A stretch of 64,000 nt of DNA from Methanomassiliicoccales archaeon PtaU1.Bin124. GTDB taxonomy: Archaea > Thermoplasmatota > Thermoplasmata > Methanomassiliicoccales > UBA472. The notes under the pieces were generated by a model. It saw only the letters and a list, made by a program, of their open reading frames with translations. It did not search any database and was not told the DNA's origin. Each line of letters begins with the position of its first letter. Position 1 is the stretch's first letter. The DNA lies in NCBI GenBank assembly GCA_002067865.1, contig MVRC01000006.1, forward strand, positions 179,611-243,610, given 5' to 3'. A program made the position numbers and the translations under genes. Below, piece by piece: positions 8,318 to 15,558 of this stretch.

Positions 8318-9148
8318 TCAGAGCCTCCACTCGGAATCTGTACTCGCACAAACATAGGACATCGTATCTTCTATCGAAACCGGGCAATTCGTTTCAACCG
8401 GGTCGATCTCGATTTCGGTTGAATCCGTCACACAGCTCTCATTTACAGGATCCGAGATATTTATTTCGAAATAATCTTCAAATGCAGTTCCAATCAAAAT
8501 CTCACCATTGAGCGTTTTTATTACCAGGAATTCTAACATATTCACATCCTGGATGCACTGTTTCCTCACCTCAGAATTGTGAGAACTTTTCTTATAGTAT
8601 TTTCCTTCCCCTCCGTAAAACCGACTCATCGATCCAAGGGTATTGTAACCTCTATGAATGAAACATAGGTAATAATCCTGGATGTCTATGGTTTTCAATA
8701 GTACTCCCTTAATATTCAAGCCGAGTTCTTTCAGGACACGGTAGTCGTTCTGGCGACCGTAAACGAAAATGTAATCTGCCATCTCTAGGATTTCGATCAT
8801 TTCCTGAATATGTGATGGATTCCAGATGTCCATCGAATTTCCTAGATGTTTTAGCGAGTTCCACATCTTAAGATGCGCAAATCTAAAAGACCCATCCTTT
8901 CTGAATTCTAGGTCAATAAAAATTGTAAATGAACTCTTCACCGTGTTTGAGTTGTTAATAAGCCATTGTAAGTGCTCCATTCTCATAGTTATATTGCAGT
9001 GAGGGTTCTCAAGGTACCAACTGATATTATCGGACGACTCCTTTTCATATTCATCCACTAGCCCCTGTTTTTGCGAATCAACCCAGGAACCCGTTTGGTC
9101 AATGTTGCACGTGTCTGTCTCTGTTGCTACCTCTGTTGATACTTCCAT
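8318..9148 (-). CDS. Putative DEDD-superfamily 3'-5' exonuclease-like protein
   Basis: A 276-residue protein with three spaced segments resembling the Exo motifs of DnaQ/RNase T-type exonucleases: IFIDLEF (D79, E81), VYGRQNDYRVLKELGL (D135) and HNSEVRKQCIQDVNML (H190, D201). The third does not fit the canonical H-x4-D or Y-x3-D spacing, so activity is uncertain. The first ~55 and last ~50 residues are acidic and look disordered. Its promoter has the same three-copy CGTTAT-type array as nrdG. It is followed after 4 bp by the TIM-barrel gene, so the two are probably made together. The call rests on motif layout only. Confidence 0.5.
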   Translation of the reverse strand: MEVSTEVATETDTCNIDQTGSWVDSQKQGLVDEYEKESSDNISWYLENPHCNITMRMEHLQWLINNSNTVKSSFTIFIDLEFRKDGSFRFAHLKMWNSLKHLGNSMDIWNPSHIQEMIEILEMADYIFVYGRQNDYRVLKELGLNIKGVLLKTIDIQDYYLCFIHRGYNTLGSMSRFYGGEGKYYKKSSHNSEVRKQCIQDVNMLEFLVIKTLNGEILIGTAFEDYFEINISDPVNESCVTDSTEIEIDPVETNCPVSIEDTMSYVCASTDSEWRL

Positions 9149-9187
9149 GAATCCACGGAGTCTTTGATTTACATATAATGAACATCA

Positions 9188-9211
9188 CGTTATAATCGTT
9201 ATAATTGTTAT
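9188..9211. promoter_or_regulatory. Triple CGTTAT/TGTTAT operator at exact 9-bp period, exonuclease operon promoter
   Basis: CGTTAT at 9188 and 9197 and TGTTAT at 9206 repeat the 9-bp period of the nrdG/CARF promoter. Read leftward, a TATA-like CTTTAAATAAT sits just upstream (around 9211-9221), so the array covers the likely transcription start of the exonuclease gene and would suit repression. The spacer bases also match (AAT after each of the first two copies). Confidence 0.65.
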
Positions 9212-9356
9212 TATTTAAAGAACATAATATTAAAGAATGCCATGTTCGAACTGACAAACGAGTTTTAGCATTATGCTGAAAGATTATTTTTTTACAGAAC
9301 ATACAAAATATATATCACAGCGTTGTAAATAAATCTGGAGTAGCTAATTTTATCCG

Positions 9357-9995
9357 ATGCGACATTTGAATAGTATTAATGCTATTTTTAGGAAGATGCT
9401 AAAAGAATTCGAAATCAATTTTGGGGAGTCCAGTACCGTAATCAATTTAATCAAGGGTGCGGGAATAATGATGATCGATCCTCATTATTTCAAAGTGAAA
9501 TGGCACGATAATAGCACCCAATATTGGGAGCGGGTGTATTGTTACGAGTTATACCATTGCATGAGAAAGATAATCGAAGAAAGATACAAAGGCACTACAT
9601 TCACATACAAACTTGATGGCGAGCATGACAAGACTGGTTATGCTGTGACTGAGGAATTGTGCAAGAATGCAAAGCCAGACTTTTTATTTCAGAATCCGCA
9701 AAGTAGTGATAATCTAGCAATTGTTGAAGTTAAGGCCTTAAAGAACTCACGGAATTGGATGAAACACGATGTTGACAAGATAATTGCTTTCATGAATGAC
9801 CCAGAACTCCAATATAGGGTCGGGATTATGCTAATATATGGTGGGAACGAGAATGCGGCAGAGTGCATGAAAGCTAAGTTTGATAATTATGTAAAGACGG
9901 AGTCGAATAAAGACATTTTTCTAATGTGGCACTATGGGGAGAATTCCATACCAAAAATCATCGGATATAGCAAGGATACCTCATCATCACATTGA
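9357..9995 (+). CDS. PD-(D/E)XK-like nuclease-fold protein
   Basis: A 212-residue protein with a possible PD-(D/E)XK core: KPDFLFQNP near residue 107 (D109), then LAIVEVKALKNS near residue 121 (E125, K127). An RVYCYELYHCMRKIIEE helix upstream could supply the first acidic residue. The same arrangement is seen in small restriction-like and repair nucleases, and also in non-catalytic relatives. It is divergent from the exonuclease operon across a 208-bp AT-rich intergenic region. A TATA-like AATATATATC at about 9306-9315 could be its promoter. Named family not recognised. Confidence 0.5.
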   Translation: MRHLNSINAIFRKMLKEFEINFGESSTVINLIKGAGIMMIDPHYFKVKWHDNSTQYWERVYCYELYHCMRKIIEERYKGTTFTYKLDGEHDKTGYAVTEELCKNAKPDFLFQNPQSSDNLAIVEVKALKNSRNWMKHDVDKIIAFMNDPELQYRVGIMLIYGGNENAAECMKAKFDNYVKTESNKDIFLMWHYGENSIPKIIGYSKDTSSSH

Positions 9996-10102
9996 AATCT
10001 ATCAGATTCTGTTTTCTTTTAACCAACATATAGTTTGACACTGATGATTTGTTAATATTTTTGAGAGCTTCCTTCGTTCTAGGCACCAATGTGATATGTG
10101 CT

Positions 10103-10741
10103 TTAGTCAATCGAGGGAGACCATGTCAACCATCCATCTTTGAATGGAGGCCATTGGTGGGGGAGGGCTACTCCTCTACTAGATAACAAATCGAAGAGTT
10201 GAATTGATAGATGACGTGTTAGGACGAAGGCACAACTTGCCTCTTCTACGCCGAAAGTCCTTACATCTAACCACTGTGTTGGGTGATAAGCATTGAAATG
10301 TTTAGAGGGCACATTAATCGCCTGATTAAATTGCCAGAGATCTGTGGCCAAATCATTCAGTAATATACCACTTTCGGATAGTTCCTTGACCAGACCCCCA
10401 TAGGGTTTGTGGGGCGTTCTGAACTTTGGTGGGGAAGGGGTCAATTGGAGGAGACAGCCCTCTAAGTGGCCGCTCAGGTTGGCCATAAATGTCCTTGTAT
10501 GGTTATGAAAGTCCCTTAAGCCGCCATATTGGTGGACATAGTAAAGGGGCCTATAAATGCCGTCTGGATCGATCGTTCGTTGCCTGTCCCCAACCGTCTC
10601 CCAGTAGGCCGGGATGATATCGCAAATAAATGAGCCTGAATTATAACTGTTGTCCATCAAAATGACGTTTAGATGTTTTGCAAGGTCGAGCTCCTTATCA
10701 TTAAGTAACCTTTGGGCCAATGACATAATTGGAAGTGTCAC
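10103..10741 (-). CDS. Hypothetical protein
   Basis: A 212-residue open frame with ATG start and no close neighbour on its strand. It is soluble by composition, with no signal peptide or membrane helix. The C-terminal half has a long helix-rich stretch, RTFGVEEASCAFVLTRHLSIQLFDLL, and a conserved-looking HFNAYHPTQWLD loop. I do not recognise a family. Codon usage is typical of the surrounding AT-rich island, and the frame lacks internal frameshifts, so I treat it as a real gene of unknown role. A possible link to the defence-type genes to its right is only positional. Confidence 0.5.
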   Translation of the reverse strand: MTLPIMSLAQRLLNDKELDLAKHLNVILMDNSYNSGSFICDIIPAYWETVGDRQRTIDPDGIYRPLYYVHQYGGLRDFHNHTRTFMANLSGHLEGCLLQLTPSPPKFRTPHKPYGGLVKELSESGILLNDLATDLWQFNQAINVPSKHFNAYHPTQWLDVRTFGVEEASCAFVLTRHLSIQLFDLLSSRGVALPHQWPPFKDGWLTWSPSID

Positions 10742-11846
10742 AAGAACTCTACCTCTCGATAAATGGAAACAACTGGTTGCTATTTATTGGCTCATGTGCC
10801 GATGGAATTTTTTGTATGCCAATCAATTAACATTACTTTGTTTATTGAATTTAAAAATGGACGTTGAACAACCAGATCATATTGTACAGAATTTCGATGA
10901 TCGTTACCAATACAATTCGAAACAGCACGGTCAAAGCGAGTATAATCGAGGAGACACATTCAGAATAATAATCACTCGTACGAGAGGAGAGACTCACTCA
11001 TGAGAGTGAAATTCTATAGAAAAAAGAGACATAAGGGACAAGATTTCTCAGTCTATTCAGTCATCCCCAAAGTGTCACTTACGGAGACTTACAAGACTGA
11101 ATGAGACTGAACCTAATATCATATTTTTTTCAAGATTCTCGACTGTCTTCTACAGTCTATTTTCTCGATGGGAAAAGACTAACTAATAATATTCATAAAC
11201 GAATATCAAATAACACAACTTTAAATACTATGGAGAAGGTATTTGACATAATCTAAAAATATAGGATTATTGGTCACTAACGCCGTTAATTTTTTACTGG
11301 CTATCAAAACACAGTGAATATTTTGCTAGTATTATTCCAGTTGAAATCCCGGCGGGAGCACTTATATTAATTCTAGGTAAGAAAGCCGATAACCTTTCAA
11401 TGCCTTGATACTATTTTAGACTGGCTGCTTTGTTACTACGATATCCTCATGTTCGGTATCAATCATGGACTGGTTGTTTTGATAGGAACACGCTTCATTC
11501 ATCTTCCATTGTCAGCCGCCTCGATGGCAAAATAGAAGCTTTATGTCGTTTTGATGGACTCATGTCCAAGCTGTTTAGAACATCCAGTAATAATTTCTAA
11601 CGTAACATTTTAATTAGTAGAGAAAAACGGAAAATACGTGGTATATGCGGGCTTAACCCAAGATGAAAAGGCAAGCTTTGATCATATTGAAGCTGGCGAT
11701 ATCATATGCTTGGTTCTTTTACATATTGCGCTCCCAATAACTTTTTTTTATTATAATTATTCAAAACCCAATACAATTATGTGGGTAATTACATGTAAAT
11801 AAAACCTAATTGTTTTTAATATAATCAATAATCATTACTCCATCAA
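10742..11846. other. 1.1-kb AT-rich region without a convincing protein gene
   Basis: No credible coding frame spans this stretch. It contains CACTC-ATGA-GAGTG at 10995-11008, the long hairpin and second hairpin described separately (11048-11157), and a short open run from about 11614 to 11801. The latter reads LVEKNGKYVVYAGLT... and ends in a hydrophobic segment; it may be the 3' remnant of a lost membrane-protein gene. The rest shows nothing I can name. Confidence 0.5.
11048..11157. ncRNA. Candidate structured RNA: long imperfect hairpin followed by a second hairpin and T-rich tract
   Basis: The left arm CAGTCTATTCAGTC (11049-11062) pairs with GACTGAATGAGACTG (11095-11109) over about 14 bp with one bulge, closing a 32-nt loop. 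The loop itself holds AAGTG-T-CACTT. About 30 nt downstream GACTGT-CTTCT-ACAGTC (11141-11157) is a perfect 6-bp hairpin followed by TATTTTCT, like an intrinsic terminator. The direction of transcription is unproven, though the terminator-like tract suggests the + strand. Confidence 0.35.
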
Positions 11847-12815
11847 ATGGAAAATTTAGAAAAAGAAGCATCTCAAAACGTAAATACTTCAAATAATCAG
11901 GGATTCCAATTTTATAATCAAAAAAAATTGGAAATCGAATCTGAAGCTAATTTGATAAAAATTTTTGATGTTTGTAGAAGAACCGTCGAATCATTTGATA
12001 GATCTATCGTTACCATCCGTCAGATGTATTTAGTGGCCATAGGCATCATTGTGGCCGCCGCTGCAACTATCTTTAAAAATAATGGAACCGAAAGCACCAT
12101 TTTTTTCTCCCTCGGGATTTTTGTTATCTTAATAACATTTGTTTTTTGGGGGATGGATTCACACTACCATAATTATTTGAGAATCAGTGCCCAGACGTCC
12201 CAACGAGTTGAAAAAATATTAAAAATGGACGCAGAGCGTATTTCAATTTCAAAAGAACTCGGTTCTTTTAGAAGACAGGATTTGTTTTCATCTACATATA
12301 CATTTTTTTATATTATTATATGGATAATTGGGTTATACATAATGTCAATTACGATTCCTTCAATTGAAATTTTTCCAAATTTTGTCACATCATTAGCATT
12401 TTATTCATTGTCTGGTTTGTTAATAATTATGATAATTCTATTACAAGTTTTTGGTAATATTAAAATTGATAAATATTTTAACTCAGATAAATACGAGGAA
12501 CATTATATTGATCAAGATCTCGAGGATATTGTTCCTGCGTTATCTAAAGAACAATTGGGAATTATTCAAAAGGCATTCGAAACCAAGAGTGACGAATTGT
12601 TTATAAAAATCGGGATTTCTGCAATCTCCGTAGGCTTACTATGCATTGTTGCTTTCATGATCCTCGCCACTGCATACACCGTTGATGCCACTACTTTCGT
12701 CTATCTTTTTACCGGGTCCATATTTTTCTTTGGTTTTGGTATAGCACTAATTTTAATACCGACTGGCAGGATGTTCCGGCGTATTATTAATTATTATAAA
12801 AAGAAACCCGAATAA
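11847..12815 (+). CDS. Six-helix membrane protein of unknown family
   Basis: A 322-residue protein with about six hydrophobic segments: near residues 62-80, 90-107, 150-170, 180-205, 255-277 and 283-305. Between the second and third lies a charged helix, and between the fourth and fifth an acidic cytoplasmic-type loop (DKYEEHYIDQDLEDIVP). The first ~55 residues are polar. There is no signal peptide and no transporter signature. Its position, beside zinc-finger, AlbA_2 and HEPN proteins, fits membrane effectors of defence systems, but that is inference from context. Strongly AT-rich codon use (many ATA, AAA, TTT) marks it as island DNA. Confidence 0.6.
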   Translation: MENLEKEASQNVNTSNNQGFQFYNQKKLEIESEANLIKIFDVCRRTVESFDRSIVTIRQMYLVAIGIIVAAAATIFKNNGTESTIFFSLGIFVILITFVFWGMDSHYHNYLRISAQTSQRVEKILKMDAERISISKELGSFRRQDLFSSTYTFFYIIIWIIGLYIMSITIPSIEIFPNFVTSLAFYSLSGLLIIMIILLQVFGNIKIDKYFNSDKYEEHYIDQDLEDIVPALSKEQLGIIQKAFETKSDELFIKIGISAISVGLLCIVAFMILATAYTVDATTFVYLFTGSIFFFGFGIALILIPTGRMFRRIINYYKKKPE

Positions 12816-12885
12816 TGGATTTTGCAGGTTTTATATGGAATAGTAATATCAAGTTGTACGATTTTGTCGTTTAGGGATTGAGAAG

Positions 12886-13218
12886 TTGGAGGAAAAATTA
12901 TATCGTTATATCTATCAATGTGACAATTGTTATTATCGTCGAGAAATGGGAAACCCCTGCCCAAATGCTGGGGAAAAAACATGTGAGAGATATTTCCCTA
13001 AATTTCTTGGTTATTCATGTTATGGTCCAAGTCCTAGCTCTGAAAAGAGAATGGCACGAAGGGCTGAGGGTCTTTGCGAGTGTTCCGCTAAGACTTGTAC
13101 AAAAGAAATGAAAACGTGCCCTGTCTGTGGTTATCAATTTTGTTCGTATCATCTACCAAATCATTTAACACGCAAGGTATGGAATCCGAGATATCTGGAG
13201 AAGATGAGGAAACGCTAA
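12886..13218 (+). CDS. Small cysteine-rich zinc-finger protein (AN1-like)
   Basis: A 110-residue protein with two metal-binding blocks. The N-terminal one is CDNCYYRREMGNPCPNAGEKTC. The C-terminal one, CECSAKTCTKEMKTCPVCGYQFCSYHLPNHL (about residues 64-94), has the Cys/His spacing of AN1-type zinc fingers. Such domains bind nucleic acid or protein partners. The start codon appears to be TTG at 12886, since the next in-frame ATG would remove the first cysteine block. It follows the membrane protein by 70 bp on the same strand and may be co-transcribed. Function unknown; metal binding is a confident reading. Confidence 0.65.
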   Translation: MEEKLYRYIYQCDNCYYRREMGNPCPNAGEKTCERYFPKFLGYSCYGPSPSSEKRMARRAEGLCECSAKTCTKEMKTCPVCGYQFCSYHLPNHLTRKVWNPRYLEKMRKR

Positions 13219-13506
13219 CCTAACACAAAATCTCATTTAACTTTTATCCATTCTTAAAGAGATTGTGCGTACATTATAGAATGTTCGTCTGAATTTCTTT
13301 TTGTGTCCATTGAGACTCACATTCTGTTATACTTATCAGTTTCTAGTTGTCTTAAAGAAGTTAAATCGTTCTTTAAATCCCATGCCGATGTAGAAATCTC
13401 AATATTTAACGAAATTATTCGTTCCCTCTGAATCCAAATCGGTACCATTCTAAGCGCTTGAATACATACCACTAAAGTGAGGGATTGGCGGAGGCAAATA
13501 GACAAT

Positions 13507-14790
13507 ATGGACATAGATTGGATTATTGACAATGTAAACGAGTGCGATTATGTAGATTATAAAAAAGAATTAAAGATCCACTCCAGCGACGAGGATACTA
13601 ATGATTTTATTATGGATATAATTGCATTCGCTAACTCTCCCGTCGGAGAAGAAAAATTCATAATCTATGGGATTGAGGTTGAAAAAACCACTAGAACAAA
13701 GAATATAGTCGGTATTAACCAATCTGATTTCAAGGATGGCGCTAGTTATCAACAGTTAATTGCCAGTAACGTCGACCCTCAAGTTAATTTTGAGTTGCTT
13801 TTTATCGATTACAAAAACCAAAAGTTAGGGGTATTCCACATCTTTAATTGTACTGACCCAATTTATTTTGCTAGTTCAAATAGGAATACACTGAGCCATA
13901 AGAAAGACATCAGAGAAGGTGATTTCTGGCTACGGGTAAGTGATCATAAAGTTAAGGGAGGAAGGAGGGAGCATGAAATAATCATGAGAGTAAAGAATGC
14001 CAAGAAAGAAATTGACGAAAGCAAGGTGAACGTCTATTTTAAAAACGCAAAAAGCGGAGAGATGGTTATCGATACTGTTGGGATTTATGAGAAACCTCAT
14101 GAGTTAGCAACACAGAGAATAATGTCGTGTTTAAAGGAGATAGAAGAGATAAAGAAACACAGAGACCAAGTTCAAAACTCGAGGATTTCACAGATTTCCA
14201 ATATTCCATACATTATCAATAATGATCCATTTTCCATCAAGCAATATGAGGATATGGATGAACTTGAACTCTATGATGCCCTTTCCCAAGTCAAAAAGGA
14301 TTATGAGATTGATGACCGACACTTCCTTTTCGAAGTGAGAGGAACGAAGCTAGAATTATATGTCACCAATGATAATATTGAGTTCATCGATGATGTCACC
14401 ATTCGTATCCAGATACCAAATATTACCGGTCTAGACATCACAGTTGAAGAGACGAGGTTACCCGACCATGAACGGCATAATCTTGTTTCAATAATGGAAA
14501 TGAGGGAGAGAGATGAAAGAAAAAGAATGGAAGCGAAAATCATACAGCATAATCCATGGATTATCGAAAGATGCAAGGATAAATTGAGACATGGCATCGA
14601 GGAAGATATTTTCCCCCTCCCACCGAGAATTGCAATCAATAATTGCCTCTCCGGAAGGAATATCGATTTTATAGTGTCAATCTCTGCTAAAAATTTAAAG
14701 CACCCAATCATAAGAACCCTTACGATCAAGGTCAAGGATAGACAAGTTGGCGAGGATGAGCTTATTAAAAAAAATGATACAGCATATTGA
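13507..14790 (+). CDS. AlbA_2 / Schlafen-type putative nucleic-acid-binding protein
   Basis: The N-terminal ~150 residues match the AlbA_2 (Schlafen-like) domain: ECDYVDYKKEL, then DFIMDIIAFANSPVGEEKFIIYGIE and the loop EGDFWLRVSDHKV. The rest (about 150-427) is not recognised and is rich in charged helices. The start is the ATG at 13507, with GGAGG 11 nt upstream; the frame is open to 13477. AlbA_2 domains occur in regulators and in many prokaryotic defence proteins, some with ribonuclease activity. It is co-directional with the HEPN gene 67 bp downstream, and the two may act together. Confidence 0.75.
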   Translation: MDIDWIIDNVNECDYVDYKKELKIHSSDEDTNDFIMDIIAFANSPVGEEKFIIYGIEVEKTTRTKNIVGINQSDFKDGASYQQLIASNVDPQVNFELLFIDYKNQKLGVFHIFNCTDPIYFASSNRNTLSHKKDIREGDFWLRVSDHKVKGGRREHEIIMRVKNAKKEIDESKVNVYFKNAKSGEMVIDTVGIYEKPHELATQRIMSCLKEIEEIKKHRDQVQNSRISQISNIPYIINNDPFSIKQYEDMDELELYDALSQVKKDYEIDDRHFLFEVRGTKLELYVTNDNIEFIDDVTIRIQIPNITGLDITVEETRLPDHERHNLVSIMEMRERDERKRMEAKIIQHNPWIIERCKDKLRHGIEEDIFPLPPRIAINNCLSGRNIDFIVSISAKNLKHPIIRTLTIKVKDRQVGEDELIKKNDTAY

Positions 14791-14857
14791 TAGGTCCTGA
14801 ATATTTTTGTTCCTATGATTCCATATTGCCTCTATTCCAAAACTTAATGGTAATATT

Positions 14858-15478
14858 ATGCGAGAAGATTCCGGTTTATTGTTTGGTCCAGGATTGAAGT
14901 ATTCAGAGGTAAATTGGTTTGACGAAGACGAATTAATGGAAGCATTTAGGGTCAGACTAAAAGGATGGTATCTTAAACCTGCATTCGACTTGATTACAAT
15001 TGGAATGGCATTTCCTGCAGGTGTCCTCGAAGTCTGTTTAATCGATGCATTGATAAGAGTTGAAAATCTCATGATAACGTCAGTCGATAAGGACAATTCT
15101 CGTCGCGATTATGCTAATTGGTTAAGGAAAAATATTACTTGTCTTCAACTCCCGGCAGATCAAAAAATCGCCGTGCGCTTCTATGAAGATATAAGATGTG
15201 GCCTCGTCCACGAGGGAAGGGCCAAACGAGGAGCGGAATTTGATTTACGACTTAATAAATCCGTAGATTATGATAAGGAATTCGACATGGTAAGTGTCAA
15301 TCCAAAACTACTCCATGATGAACTTGAAACCATCCTAAGGCACTATGCACCAGGGGCCAAAGGAGAAATTTCATGTAACTTTATTACGGCATTAAATTAT
15401 TTATTTTTAAAAGAATTAAATATATCTGGATCCCCCCACCCCGATATCGGTGGAGCGATTGTACAAAGGAGAGTATGA
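14858..15478 (+). CDS. HEPN-domain protein (putative RNase)
   Basis: A 206-residue helical protein with the HEPN ribonuclease signature R-x4-H in FYEDIRCGLVHEGRAKRG (R113, H118). Upstream helices supply the usual four-helix arrangement. HEPN proteins are metal-independent RNases widespread in toxin-antitoxin, abortive-infection and other defence systems. It follows the AlbA_2 protein at short distance and is convergent with the DUF2075 nuclease-helicase. No nucleotidyltransferase (MNT) antitoxin is adjacent, so if it is toxic its control may come from the AlbA_2 neighbour. The motif is clear; the role is inferred. Confidence 0.7.
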   Translation: MREDSGLLFGPGLKYSEVNWFDEDELMEAFRVRLKGWYLKPAFDLITIGMAFPAGVLEVCLIDALIRVENLMITSVDKDNSRRDYANWLRKNITCLQLPADQKIAVRFYEDIRCGLVHEGRAKRGAEFDLRLNKSVDYDKEFDMVSVNPKLLHDELETILRHYAPGAKGEISCNFITALNYLFLKELNISGSPHPDIGGAIVQRRV

Positions 15479-15558
15479 GAGGCAAATGAAAGATTATTAT
15501 GTTTATTATATGCTCTGAAAACATCTTAGTTAATTAAACCGCATTGGTCGAATATTGC

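Noticed and set aside
10650..11003. Rightward 117-codon frame
   Set aside because: Mostly antisense to the 10103-10741 gene and without protein-like features.
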